A stretch of DNA of 64,000 bases from NCBI GenBank assembly GCA_963921825.1, contig OY997594.1:18357001-18421000 (forward strand), read 5' to 3'. The notes beneath the pieces are model-generated. The model was not told the origin of the DNA, ran no database searches, and worked only from the letters and a program-made list of their open reading frames with translations. A program made the position numbers and the translations under genes. Origin of the DNA: Erodium maritimum (lineage: Eukaryota; Streptophyta; Magnoliopsida; Geraniales; Geraniaceae). Positions 1-11,676 of the stretch are shown in pieces. The stretch's first letter is position 1; every line of letters begins with the position of its first letter.

Positions 1-882
1 TTGTGTGATTCGTGTGCTGTGTGTTGAAACGGTGATGTGTGAGCTATGTGTGACAGTGAATTGGTGGTTGTCGGGATTGGACCGCTTCGTGTTTCGGTTG
101 AGTACGTTACTAAATTATTATATGATTGTTGTTGATACGGTATGGTACCTACACCGTTGAGGAGTCCGGTGTAGGATGAAATAGTGATTATTGCGGATGT
201 GGTTTGGTGCCTACACCGTTGAGGAGTCCGGTGTAGGATGTTATAGTGAGTACTTGTTGAGTTTCCCAAGTGTATACCTCCCATGGGAGTAATACCTTGG
301 TTCCCGAGGACATAAAATCCTTTGGAGACGTTTCTGAGAATCCCGATGATAAGCGCCCCGAAGGGTTGTTTCCGGTCGCCTCAATGTTATGCGTCTCCTC
401 TGGATTTGAGGGAAAATCCGAGAGGACACATCATATGTGGATCGGAGGGTGGAGACTTCATGTGCCACGGCATTGAACTGGGTTATCTATTATCCGTATT
501 CGTTAAGATCTATCTTATTGACTTGGTGTTGACATATTTGAGTTTAAGGTCCACCTTGTTATGGGTTTTCTCTACTGAGCGCAAGCTCACCCCTGTGAGT
601 TTACTGTTGTGTTTACAGGCTTGATTGAGGAGTAGAGGCTCGGGAGCTTCTCGGTATGGGTGTCCATAGCGACTTCGTTTATTCTATTTTTGTTTGGAAC
701 AGATTTTGTAGAGGATTATTATTACACCCCTGGAGGGTTATTTATGTTTTAAACTAAATTTGGTGGATTGGAGTTTCCTATTGGAGGTTTCAGGAACTTT
801 TTTGTTGAATTGTTATCTCTTTTATTCATGTTTCACTAGTCATGCCTCAGGTCCGGGCGATAACCGGATTTGGGGCGTGACA
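1..882 (+). mobile_element. Ty3/gypsy-type LTR, right-hand part (copy S0), cut by window edge
   Basis: This stretch ends with GGGGCGTGACA at 882, the reverse complement of the TGTCACG(C/T)CCC start shared by three larger elements at 33184, 34277 and 41515. It also shares internal blocks with them in inverted order, including the segment around 290-470 (compare 34790-34990) and the stem-loop-like block near 577-598 that reads as CTACTGAGCG followed by AGCTCACCCC. It is therefore the same LTR family in plus orientation. No primer binding site follows 882, so it is a 3' LTR or a solo LTR. The left part lies outside the window. The short ORFs here are not genes. Assignment to gypsy rests on the typical LTR ends only; no coding region is present. 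Confidence 0.6.
143..240. repeat. Two-copy tandem repeat inside LTR S0
   Basis: A segment reading CCTACACCGTTGAGGAGTCC occurs twice, about 62 bp apart, inside the S0 LTR. Other copies of this LTR family carry different tandem arrays in their middle part. Confidence 0.7.
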
Positions 883-940
883 GTGTGGCTGCGGAGGCCC
901 TAAGGCCGGCACTATTCTTGAGAGCATTTTTTTTCTTGGT

Positions 941-3900
941 ATTTTTTTTAGCATATGGTAGACCTTTTATTGAAAAGAAAAACCAAACTACAAGTAGACA
1001 AGCACTAACAAGAGTACAAAAAAGTCATAAAATCAAAAGGGTGAGACTTTGTTCTAACTCGTAGGTGTGGAACACTCAACCTTATAATAGAGTACCCGGC
1101 TATACCAGGGGTTAAAAGAAGGAGGCAGGGTCCTGTTGCTGGGAAGATACATAGAGACTGCAACACATATCCTGATTCGACCTGACACTCGTGGAGATAG
1201 ATTAGGGGAATTTGTGGGTTGCACAGGTAGTCAGGGAGAACAACAAGAAAGGGGGGGGGGGATAGGGTGTCGGGCTTGCACTGAACATAGTAGGGCGGAG
1301 TGTGCGTCCCTCCACACATTCTTTTGCACAGAGGGTCACTTATTTTCCTTAGAAAGGCTACCTCGCAGACCTCGCATCTTCCTACTTCAGAACATCTTGT
1401 ACCTTGGCCTTCTTGTGGGGGTCCCCGTTATACTCCTCGTTATATGCCCCTCTTTGCATGGTATTATCCGGACTGTGTATGATACCACTATCGGTAGGGG
1501 TTCCGGGTGTGGTCTAGGGTTCTGATAGAGGAATCAGGTGTAGAAGTCGGGGGAGGTCGTTTCCCCTAGCATCGAGTGTGGTCGTTCCCCCCATCGGGAA
1601 CCCGAGTCCTAGGGCCTCCTTCATAGGCCTTATGGTCGTCCCCGTTCTCAACCCCTACCATTGGTCTCATTACTCAAGATACAGATCGGTTGGTTGGAGG
1701 GGCCTCGGGCACCTTGACCGTCGTTGTTGTCATTGTATCGTATGTTAGTGTCACCAGTCTAATAGAGGCTCCATCTTCCCCAAATGTTGGCCATACCCGT
1801 AAGGCCGACCACTTTTTCAATTCCTCAAAGTATGGGTCAGAGGATTGAGAGAACCTCGTGTGGAGGTCCCAATGAAGCATGGTCGGATCGACCTCGTTAT
1901 TGGGGCATGTCCCACCCTTTCAGGGATATTGGTAGTTCATCGGTCGAGGATCACTCCCTTTCAATTTTAATGGATAGGGCGGTGATGTCATTGGTGGCAT
2001 GAAGGTCGGTGATTTAGAGGGATGTGGCGCTGTCGCTCATGCTGTCAAGGGGAGCGGCTGGAGTATTGTTAGAGGCGGGGGCAGAGCTGGTGGTGGGGGT
2101 GGTTTCGATGCGGTAGGGCTTGATATTAACTTCTGACAGTTGCCCATCTGCCTTCAAATCCTATGTTTCCAGCCCCTTATCATAGTGGCAGTAGTGGTCC
2201 CAGTATTTCTTGGGGATGTTTTTTTTAGAATAAGTGATAGTTGTATGAATATGGTAAACTAGTCATTATAGTGGTCTCGACCCTTAAAGGGTCAATGATC
2301 CAAAAACTCTGAAACAAGAAAATCGGTTCTAAAGAAAACTATTATTGTAAAGTAGATGCAAAACTAAAATAAGAATTGAAACCAAAAACTAGAACAAAAA
2401 TAAAAACCAAATGGCTCAAACTGCCAATAACTGCTCAAAGTAGTACCTAAACGTTGGTTGATCCCTACTCTCCAAGGACTCATTTCTTCGTGATGTGGGT
2501 TGCTGAACTTGAGCTTGATAGTTTGATCAGAAGGTACATTGGTACCTAACATCCTATATGGCGGGCTGTTTCTTAGCTCTCGCCTGATCTTCACACGGTT
2601 CCCCCACAATATATCTCTTTTGGCCTACCATACCTAAGGGTCATTCTGGTGGGCCTAGTAGCTTCCCAAATAGGACAAACCCAAGGAGACCTATCTCTGA
2701 AAACCTAGGGAGGCCTATCTCTAAAGAGTGTCCAGGTCCTCGAGGGAAGGCTTAACCACAGACCGACCATGGGACCTGAGATACTGGTTAGGTATCGTGT
2801 TCAATGCTATAAGGGGGCCCTTCTCTCGAGATGACCCGACTTTAGATATTGTGTCCGAGGTCAGTGGTGCGAACATCGTTAGCGGCGGTGGTGTTCCCAT
2901 ATCCTAATCAGTGGCGTATGTCTTCTCTAGCTTGGCGGACATGAACTCAAGGATCGAGTTATCAAACCGGGGTATTCTTGGCGCCTCCCATTCGCAGTCT
3001 CGGACCATATGTACGATTCTACCACAATTGAAGCAAAAGACTATAAGGTGTTCATAGGTCAGGGTGGCTTTTACCGAAACAACATTATCATGGTTCGCCG
3101 AAGAGGATGGTGAATGTCCATCTAAAACCGAACTCGTATTGTTCCTCCCCAGCATAGATCCCATTGATCACAAGGAGCATGCACGTACTTTCCCAACGTA
3201 ACACCTATCACTTCCCCGGTAGCCCTGGTCCGGATATGTGGTGGTACTCCTTTATCATGCACACACAATTGGATGCGGTCCAACTACAGAAGGTCCCGAG
3301 CCATCGGGTCAACCATCTCACCAACAACAATGGGTGACCATGGAAGCACCAAGGTTCATTACTTCGAACCCAATCCTTAGCCTCTTGGGACGCGAAGTAA
3401 AACACAAACCTGCAGCCGAGAAACCCCATGCACGCGCGATGATCGATAGCATGACCTCCTTCCTGAGAGGGGGGGGGGGGGTTTAAGGGAAGCCAAATGA
3501 TCCACCAATCCATACTTGAGACGGGAAAGTACATGAGGTTCTGCTAGAGTGCAGTGAACCACAATTTCCATATCTTTCTACTCAGAGAGACAACATGTAG
3601 AGAAGGTGGCCTGAAGATTCCCCATCAGCGATAGAGGAATAGATGGAGCGGAACCCTAACTTGGGTGATGTCCGCCGGGGCCACCAGAATAGGTGGAGCC
3701 GAAACCTTAGTGGTCACATCAATCCCCAAATCAGGGCCGTCAGGGGTTAGATGAGTTCCCGTTGGCACATGCGACTGAGGCTAGTTGAGGGGATTTAGAG
3801 GATGGCCTCACTTCACCTTCGTTGGGGTCGTGTATGATGGTGCGACTCCCGAAGAGAAAATCAACAACGCTTGATCAGCCACCAATGGAGGACTCAGATG

Positions 3901-4207
3901 GAGAGGCAAGGTTGACGATTGCGGAGGTGTGGTCGGAGATGTTGATGAGGAATATTTCAATACTCTCTTCTTCTTCACCCTGACCAGACGTACGAACCCA
4001 GAAGGAGGCTTCGGGGGCATGGTAATGGGAGTGGGGTAGTGCTTCCCAAATGGTGTTGGAGGGAACGGATCACGAGCTAAGGGTGACGACACATCAGATA
4101 AGGAGGTAGGGGTGGAGCAGACATGACAAAGAGAGGGTAGGGTTAAAGTTAGATTAAACTCTAGGGAAAGGCACGCGACGCGGGGCATAAGAGTAGATAA
4201 TGTTTGG
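941..4207 (-). mobile_element. LINE-like retroposon (unit a) with ORF1 remnant and no visible ORF2
   Basis: The element is bounded by a perfect 11-bp direct repeat, TTTTTCTTGGT, at 930-940 and 4208-4218. On the minus strand it ends with an AATAAA-type signal (near 964-969) and eight A's (T-run 942-949) next to the left duplication, as expected for target-primed reverse transcription. The minus-strand 5' end is at 4207, and an ATG follows at 4188. It carries a decayed ORF1 (2900-4188) with DUF4283-like and CCHC sequences. At 3267 bp it is half the usual length of a plant L1-type LINE. I saw no endonuclease or reverse transcriptase motif between 941 and 2900. The segment 1000-2900 has only short broken frames. 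Confidence 0.65.
2900..4188 (-). pseudogene. LINE ORF1-like protein, broken (DUF4283 plus CCHC zinc knuckle)
   Basis: Reading from the ATG at 4188, an N-terminal stretch of about 126 codons rich in Pro and Ser comes first. A second frame at about 3208-3534 holds a DUF4283-like core with FYFASQEAKDWVR and PWCFHGHPLLLVRW. A third frame at 2904-3164 holds a perfect CX2CX4HX4C knuckle (2994-3035, starting CFNCG). This order is typical of ORF1 of plant L1-type LINEs, an RNA-binding protein that coats element RNA. The pieces lie in different frames with stops between them, so the gene is dead. A run of 13 G's at 3469-3481 lies in the break region. Domain order supports the family; the exact lineage is unknown. 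Confidence 0.6.
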
Positions 4208-4319
4208 TTTTTCTTGGTGTTGTTTAATATATATAATTTCGCGAAATGATTTATTTATTTTAATTATATTTTTAAAGTACGTGTTATAACCATCACATAA
4301 ATCAATCTAGATTATGATA

Positions 4320-5541
4320 TGGACCAATTTGTGTATTCAAAGAAATTAGTATGTTCATATTATGGTGTGAGCTTAGTTTTTGCGAGCGGCGACGTTCTCT
4401 GTTGAGCAAAGAGTCCCAAGACCGCCGATCTCCTTTTAAAACCATGTCCTCGATCCTACATTAGTCCATGATTTGTATATGAAGTCGACGAAATTGCTAC
4501 GACGTGGCCCCCTTCTTGCTTTCGATCTCTCTCCGAAAGGAACACAGTTTAGAGAGATGTTGTGTGTACCCTCTCCTTCTATGGTGGCGACGACACAAAG
4601 TATTTCCGACAAGGTTTTATCCGGAATGATTCAGTAGGGAAGTTTTTCGTTGGAGGAGGAAATCCCGGAGAAGAAGGCCACAAAGTTTTTGATGGTGTAT
4701 AGGGGCAGTCTGCCGAAGATCGTCTCGATGCCGGTGCTGGAACCTCCCGATAGCATGGACAGATCACCGGCAGACCTCAGGGGCGGGCATGCATGAAGGC
4801 TCCGTGCAGAAAGAGGAGCTCTTAGGGCTCCGGTAGGAAGGTCACAAGGGTTTCCCCTACAACTCTCACTAGGCTAAGGCCCATGGGAAGCGGGCTACCC
4901 AATCCAAGAAGTTCAATACTAGACCTGTCGTGGGGTGGGGAAGCCCAGGGCCACTTTGAAACGGGTATGGGGGCACCCCAGAAGAAAACCGGGTAGGGTG
5001 GGACCCATATGTTCTTCTGGATGTGGAATCGGAAGGATCCACACGATTACGCTCAGAGGATTACTCACATACAACGACAGGGGGCTATAAGCACCATGGC
5101 CTCGCAAAATGATTAAGAAGTGGTCCAGCGGGGGGTCGGCCAGTATCACCGCCCCACTGGACGTAAGGTGGCAGAGGTTCCACCAAGAACTGGCAAGGTA
5201 CTTACCTACTTTCTCGGAGGTCAGTAATCCCGCGTTTTGGAGATCTATTATTATCATGGAAGAACGACGCACGCTGACAACACGGGGGAGTATTTAGTCC
5301 AACATAATTTTTCTCCGGCAATGGGTCTCAGTTTTGATTCGTTGTATTGGTACCGTTAGACGCTACAGTAGTACTCATTCCAGACATTCAGGAAGGCGGT
5401 CGATAGCTTGAGTTCTTTACTTTCTTGCCGAGGTCCTCTATTATTAGGATTTCTTTTACATTTTTGTCTTTTAGGTGTTGTATCGTTTTATATAGTTGTA
5501 GACACTTATTATGTATAATATCTATTTGTTATTCTTAAAAA
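4320..5541 (+). mobile_element. Short retroposon (unit g) with 15-bp target duplication
   Basis: A perfect 15-bp direct repeat, ATCTAGATTATGATA, lies at 4305-4319 and 5542-5556. The plus strand ends in a short A tail (AAAAA(A), about 5537-5541) immediately before the right copy, after a T-rich 3' region. This fixes a plus-oriented non-LTR retroposon of about 1.2 kb. Its body has interrupted plus-strand frames (for example about 5109-5297) and an open minus frame at 4919-5272, none of which I recognise. No reverse transcriptase motif is visible, so it must have been moved by an enzyme supplied in trans, or it is a severely truncated LINE. Confidence 0.65.
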
Positions 5542-5556
5542 ATCTAGATTATGATA

Positions 5557-6117
5557 AATAAAAAATCACTCTGGATTATTTGCCTTCTATAAAACGTAAG
5601 TATTACAGAAGAGACGAGGTTGAAGACTTGAAGTTATGGATTGTCTGAGAACGGGACCCACCATCGGGAAATTGATTTGTTGCCACGTGGTCGTATCTGC
5701 TTCCCTGTCCTTGTCGTCCAGTTTTGGACTTTACAGTTTTATTATATCAGAACCCAAATGAATGACACAAATGGTACTTTTTCTTTGGTCAATTGCTCAG
5801 GCTACTGCCATGAATTGCAATCTAAGCTACGTGTGGATCGGTAAATTGACGTCAGAAGCGAGGGTGGGATTGTCAATCACTGTGAAACCAACGTGAAACC
5901 AGATTTTTACCAAACTAAAACCTCAACGTACGAAAGTCAAGTCAAGACGAAGCTTAGATCTATTTTGTGTAAGAGTTTGGACCAGCCAGGTGGTGGGCCC
6001 TCAAATGCTTTCTTCTACATCATTATGCCTCTCCTGTCCAAGTAATCTCCAGCTCCCCACCTAATTTCCGCTACTGCAAATAACTTTCTAAGTATTTTAA
6101 ATGATTAATTTACCGAT
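5557..6117. other. Unassigned spacer
   Basis: Mixed-composition DNA between two retroposons. The longest frame (67 codons, 5641-5844, plus) resembles nothing I know. I see no gene, terminal repeat or regulatory signal that can be supported. Confidence 0.5.
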
Positions 6118-6124
6118 AATTATT

Positions 6125-6422
6125 TTTTTAGCGAAATGTGCAGATTTCATTAATCAAAATGTGTTCTGATAATAAGATGCATTATAGAATCTCTGGCCAA
6201 AAAAAATAGGACAAGAACATTTAAGAATGTTCGCTATTCTTTTCACAGTAGAACCATCCTCGACGGTTTTGAATTGGCGCCCTATGCGCAAAGACAGAAT
6301 ATGGGTGGAGGGAACGGGGTACCGGAGAACAGAGACCTCGACGGTAATGGTAATGGTGGGAGGCAACGCATCGACTAGAGACCACTCCCAGGGCCAATCT
6401 CCGATGTTTAGGCATGGCCTCA

Positions 6423-6456
<34 letters not shown>

Positions 6457-7840
6457 CGGGGCTTCTTCCCCGCCTGTGGCTTATCTCCCCAACCAGATGT
6501 AGACGGCTCCTTCCTCCGCCCTCCAACAGCTGCTCTTCCCCCAACCCAGGTTGCTTGTACGTCAACATCTCCTCCGCCGCCCATCCTACCACTCGCTAGT
6601 GATGGGGGATCAGTAGTGGACTCAACAAAGAGCTGGTTCCCACAAGCCCTCTGTCGGACCTTCGTGTGTACAAAAGCCGGGGTGTGGGGGTTGGACCACC
6701 AGGGAGGCCTGGCTTTTCCGACGAACACGGGGACCCTGGTTAGGTACCGGGTCCATTGTTGAGGCAGGTCCCCTCCCCGGAGGTGATTCAGCAATAGGTA
6801 TCGAGTCCATTGTTAGCGGGATCGGGGCAGTATCCTCTAGTTCCCCGTCTAGGGAAGTCCCTTATCCACAATATTCCCCCATGAGGTCGCGGCCACACCA
6901 CTGCGACCCGGAGGCCACCTCTCCTACGGATAGGGACAGGAGTAACCCCATCCGGGGGAACCCACACCCTTGTCCGCTGCCAAGTCCAACCTCGACGAAC
7001 AACCATGGAAGAGGTCTCCACCATGATCTTCCGCTCCTGATCCTCGTGGTTGTACTGTATGTTGTGAACTACATCACCTCCATAGTTGTACCCACTCTTG
7101 GGGTTTCTGGCGAGGGCCGAGCCCTAGCCCTTGCGGCACCCATCCCATGCAGAAGGCGGAGAGATTGATGCTGCAACGACATTGGCAACGGCGGAACCCT
7201 AGATCGGGCGGCAGGCGTCCTAGGCACCAGAGTGAGGTCTTGGCGGTGGTTGGCCTTGAGAGACATGTTAGGGTTCGGTCCCCGAGGAGAGGACCTATAA
7301 CTTGGAGACAAAGTCACTGAGATTCGCCGCTCCCACCTCTGACGCTCCCAATGCTGTCGGTAAAGAGTAGCACCAGAGGGATTGGGGGCGATCCTCGCAG
7401 TAAAGAGAATCCCGACGATCCCAGCCGATCCGAAATCCGGGTCATAGAGGTAGCCGACAGAGGAGGCTAGGGCGAGGTCTGTGGGAGAGAAGGGGGTGGT
7501 GGTGGTAGGAACTTCAGATCAGACGGAGGGGGGGGGGGGGGTTCCAGACGAGTCCGGCAGAGGGGGCATCGCGATCGGAGTAGGAGTCACCGGGTTCACA
7601 AGAGGGGCGGGGAGAAGGCTGTGGAAAAGCTAGTCACTCCCACCTGTAGTTAAACCCCGCACCAGGCGTGGTCTACGAGGTCAATTGGATGTGATAGGCG
7701 AACATGGGGACGACGAATCCGACAGGCCCAGGCGGCGCACCAGCAACAGCGACAGACGGGAGCTCTATAGCGGTGGCGCAGGATACAACTAGGGTTAGGG
7801 TAGGCTCTCAATTCGAGAGAGAGTATTTGTCATCACCAAC
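6125..7840 (-). mobile_element. Probable LINE-type retroposon (unit f), poorly bounded
   Basis: On the minus strand the left end reads TTGATTAATGAAATCTGCAC, then a short segment and a run of A's (T-run 6123-6129). This is a common 3' terminus of plant LINEs and resembles the terminus of the unit at 23997. The right side (7780-7840) has a CCCTAACCCTAG-type 5' leader on the minus strand. A 7-bp AT-rich repeat, AATTATT, at 6118-6124 and 7841-7847 could be the target duplication, but it is too short to be convincing. The body is GC-rich, with overlapping short frames on both strands. I cannot identify a protein and see no reverse transcriptase motif. Confidence 0.4.
6424..6454. repeat. Homopolymer of 31 C
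   Basis: An uninterrupted run of 31 cytosines on the plus strand (G31 on the minus strand). It generates poly-Pro and poly-Gly frames that are artefacts. Runs of 11-14 G's also occur at 1251-1261, 3469-3481, 7528-7541, 20532-20545 and 22363-22376. Confidence 0.95.
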
Positions 7841-8041
7841 AATTATTCAATATGACATTTGAAAAAAAAAACATAAATGGGACTAAAATAAATAAAAATT
7901 ATTATATTGAATATGAGGCCACATATTAAATCATTTGTTTTAAGGTGAATATAATTTCATTACTCGAAATTAGTTGGTAGTAACCCTGGGGATGGGTGTG
8001 GCAAAGGAATTCAAGTTCCATAAAATATCTTCTTTTATAGG

Positions 8042-11000
8042 CAATTTTTTTATTAGAGATCATGCCTTGTATGGTGGAAAACCAGGATTGAATGATACAA
8101 CTCTAACAGGGATCAAACAAAGACCTTCCCCAAAAACAATAAACACAAGAAAAGAGAAAACAAAACACAAAAACAGACCTTGTAGCAACCGAAAGTTTGC
8201 ATCTAATTGAAGTCTGAGCACCCTCACGCTTCTCCACAAATAGGCCAACCATAGAATTGGGTCCCCTGTTGCTTCCTCAACACTTTATCTCGTTTTGATG
8301 CGGCCTGCCCGAGACGAGGATGAAACCCAAGATTGTGGCTCACAAAACAGGTAAGCCCTAAGATCAACTGAGGTTCTAATATCAGAAGATCCTGATTTGA
8401 GAGAGTCGGGGACAACAGAACCCATAAATGCGTCCTCATATTCCTCATACTCTTGAGTTAGAATCGGAGAACTATCCACTATGGAATTATACTCTGAATC
8501 ATTGTTATCTAATTTCAGGTTGCCACCTTCTTTTGAGGCAAAATCCTCTAGTTGATATGTCACCGAATAATCTAAAATAAGAGCTTTGTGAGTCATAGCT
8601 TTATGTAAATTCCAGCGACCTGACCCTGATTGTCGTTCTATGTTGATAGGTCTTGGCTTTGCTTCGTATGAACGGCTCACATACTTGGGTTTTGAACGCA
8701 AACGACGACCTCTATTGTTCGATTCCCCCAATTCTTGTAGTCCACACAAAGTTTGAGTTGGGTTTTTTAAATTTTCCGCAAAACTTACTTGCAAGTCTCT
8801 AGCTTCTGAAACCGGGATCGCCACACATGACTTTCCTTTATTCTGTCTAGTTTCCAACGGGGGAATTTTACTTGAGCCCTAAAACAGAGCTCGACAAGGT
8901 TTCCTGGGGACTTAAAATTTTCTAGCTGATCATCTATAACCACTCCCTCTGAATTCCTTTGGGTCAGAACTTCTGATGTTTTCACTTCTTAGATTGAGAC
9001 CATGAACACTTGATAACGAGTTATCAGGTCAACCAATTCGTTCACATGCACATATTAATCTCGTAGCAGCATAAAGTTTGCTTCCAAGTCATTTGCACTT
9101 TCATCCTTTAGGATTTTAATTACTTTCCCGAAGGAATTTCCAATAGCGGTAAAGGATTCACTAGACCACCCCCTGCAGGAACACATGTCACTTTAACCCA
9201 GACAAACCTTACATAGCAAAGGTTCGACCTCACAAAAGTGTATAAAAAAATTCTGACACCAATTCCACTTTGCCGACAGAAGATCCGAATGTAGATGAAG
9301 TTCTTCATAATGAAATAAGAACACACTGTTTGCTAGTAATTTGACATCAAGGGTATCCAACTGTTCTTTAGCCTATTCTACTTTCAAACCGTCAACCGAG
9401 ATATCTAGAGCTGGAACTCCCAAACTCCCAAATTCATCATTGTCCAATGTTTAGGAACAATCTTTCATGCAAGCCTTTTCCTGACAGTCTTGCTTCAAAA
9501 GAATTCAACATCAACTTCTCAATTTACCACTCCAAGGACACCTTCCCTTAATTTAACAGATAGGTCCAAATCCGAAGAGCCTTGTAACTTGGACTCTATT
9601 GGTTTGACCTTTGGAACCCACACCCACTTTGAATTTGGTCAACAAAGACGCTTCTTGAATTTGTCCGGCCAGGCTATAGCTACCAGTAATATATACTCCG
9701 CAAAGTTCTTCTCGTTGAGAGCTTTGATTACTCTCTCATCCACATCCACTGAATGTGTATTTGCAAAGACAAAAAATCGGCCCCTTTGTTCAGTATGCGA
9801 CCTAAAAAAAAATCCCAAACACCTTGGCCACAGGTTATAGAAGCTCTATCAACTATAAACGATTTCTATCTCTCGGTATGTTGCTGAAAAAATCTAACAG
9901 TTGAGTTTTTACCCGAGTCTATAGTGACACTACCAGAATCGAGCGCCAGATATAAGCCCCCAATCTTCACTAAACCAGGCGATACTTTCTTTTCGAACTA
10001 GTGGCCCAATGGGTTTCCTATCCCCATTGGGCCCTGGTCTCCGAGGGTTAGGATCGGGATCGGTATCCCTGACGATACAACAAAGAACAAGGATCCTCCA
10101 TGCCTGGTAGGGCAAGTAATTAACGGCGGGCACAATTGGAGGCCAGGGCACCGTGGTGAGACCAAACCGACAATAGTAATAGCAAAGAATGTCCCCCCAA
10201 CTAGATGGTATCGGGAGTCGTGGGTCTATCTACCAGAGGCTCGTGAGGGACGGTCGACTCTCTGCTCAATCGAACCTTAGGTTTGTAGATCCAGAGTGGG
10301 GGATAGGATCCCAACCTAAACTTGTCTGAGTTGAGGAGAGCGATGCCCAAACTTTACTGGACGGGTTGGACTCTACACATTGTACCATGGCGGTAATATA
10401 GTACTTTAGTATCCTTAAGCAGCATGTGGAGATCAGTTTCATGGATTTGTGTATCAACGCGCTCAAGGAAAGCCAACAAAACTCAAGACCATCAACATGC
10501 ATAATATGGTTGCGGTTCATCAATTGGACCCAAATAGGGCCAAAATGGGAGGGGCTGCCGTGGAGGATGAGGGTTGGGCTCGTCTGAAGCCAAAAATCAG
10601 GGCCGAAAAAAAGGGGTGGTTGTTGAGGTTTAAGGCGGTTAGGGTACGGATATGAGGAATTAAGAAGATGGGGCAAGTGGAGAGTTTGGAGAGGATGAGA
10701 TTCAACACATCGTCGGTGGTGGTAGCCCTTACCGTGCATGGAGGTTGCATGCGGAGATGGCTCGTCAGAGAGAAACCTGGCCAAATCTGGGCACTCCCGG
10801 AGGCCGGGGACAGACTCTTTCCAAGGATGGCGTCTGGATCGATGTTCGTCAAGCTGGCAAGGGCGGAATGGATTCCGGCGATATCCAATTACGAGAGGGT
10901 GCTGCCTTGGTAACATAATCAAACCTGATTATCATCTTTAAGTGAAAGAACGCTCCGAGGCAAAGGAAGCTAAAGTAGCAGCGATCCGGAGTTGAGGCGG

Positions 11001-11380
11001 AGGAGATGGCCGGCGATTGAGGGGGGTCTCGTGGTTGAAGAGCGGTTAAGAGAAGGAGGCCGGCGGTGGGGAAGAGACCACGATGGTTTTGGGGGATCGA
11101 GGGGAGATGATGAAGTTGGGTTGGGATTACGAGGACGATGTCAAGAGGGTTGGGTCAGTTTGGCCACCAATTACACGAAGTAGAGTACATAGTCAAAGAG
11201 GGTGGAAGAGCAACCGAAGAAGAAGGGAGGAAAATTGTGGATGAGGGAGAGAAACGACCAGAGGAAAAAACGAAGACCGTAGAAAGACGATTAAGAGCAC
11301 ACAAGGGAAGTAGGGGCTCAAGACACTCGTTTTTCCATCTTTTTAAAATCATAGGATCATTGTTTGCCTATTTCAAATTA
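8042..11380 (-). mobile_element. LINE-like retroposon (unit b) with ORF1-like remnants and no visible ORF2
   Basis: On the minus strand the left end reads GATCTCTAATAAAAAAATTG, a LINE-type 3' end (T-run 8045-8051). It is preceded by a T-rich 3' UTR (about 8060-8220) and ORF1-like frames (8285-10920). The right end (10930-11380) looks like a CT-rich 5' leader on the minus strand. An 8-bp repeat, TTTATAGG, at 8034-8041 and 11381-11388 is a possible target duplication. The length, about 3.3 kb, matches unit a (3267 bp). No endonuclease or reverse transcriptase motif was seen. Boundaries are less secure than for unit a. Confidence 0.45.
8285..10920 (-). pseudogene. Decayed ORF1-like coding region of unit b
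   Basis: No single frame survives. On the minus strand the order is as follows. A frame at 10520-10888 contains NIDPDAILGKSLSP. About 9120-9260 reads FVWVKVTCVP and continues after a frame change into GNSFGKVIKILKDESANDLE; this resembles the region between DUF4283 and the tail of ORF1 in plant LINEs. Frames at 8785-8985 and 8285-8857 (190 codons) form a charged C-terminal tail containing RGRRLRSKPKYVSRS. The 190-codon frame runs directly into the 3' UTR and A tail, so nothing separates ORF1 from the element end. The longest nominal ORF (218 codons, 10266-10922) is probably a shadow frame. Identification is by local resemblance only. Confidence 0.4.
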
Positions 11381-11397
11381 TTTATAGGGGGACTATC

Positions 11398-11628
11398 GAG
11401 TACAAACCTTGTTTCAGGTCAGAACGTAGAACCAATCTGGGCCATTGATTATCCAAATCGGATGGCCATCGAAATTCAGGGGGGGTGGGGGGTGATTGAT
11501 TACGAAATCAATTACAAGATATGCATTAATTAAAAAGATATGCATTAAATCTGGGCCTTTAATTATACGATCCAAGGGCCCAGATTGATAGTTCTACGTT
11601 CTGACGAAAGATAGAAGTTTGTACCTGA
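11398..11628. mobile_element. Short MITE with inverted ends of about 46-53 bp
   Basis: The left arm (11398-11443) and right arm (11576-11628) are inverted copies. The left has GTACAAACC, then TCAGAACGTAGAAC and CAATCTGGGCC; the right has GGGCCCAGATTG, then GTTCTACGTTCTGA and GTTTGTAC. The AT-rich centre has no coding potential. The phrases GTACAAAC and AACCAATCTG(A/G)GCC also occur in the larger foldback element to its right, so the two are probably related non-autonomous DNA elements. Confidence 0.6.
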
Positions 11629-11633
11629 TAATG

Positions 11634-11635
<2 letters not shown>

Positions 11636-11671
<36 letters not shown>
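11636..11671. repeat. (AT)n microsatellite at the edge of a foldback MITE
   Basis: About 18 AT units, ending directly at the left arm of the foldback element. An AT-rich tract (12449-12465) also borders its right arm. Confidence 0.9.

Positions 11672-11676
<5 letters not shown>

Noticed and set aside
10266..10922. 218-codon minus ORF
   Set aside because: The better protein-like signals in the same stretch lie in other frames, so this is probably a shadow of a decayed ORF1.
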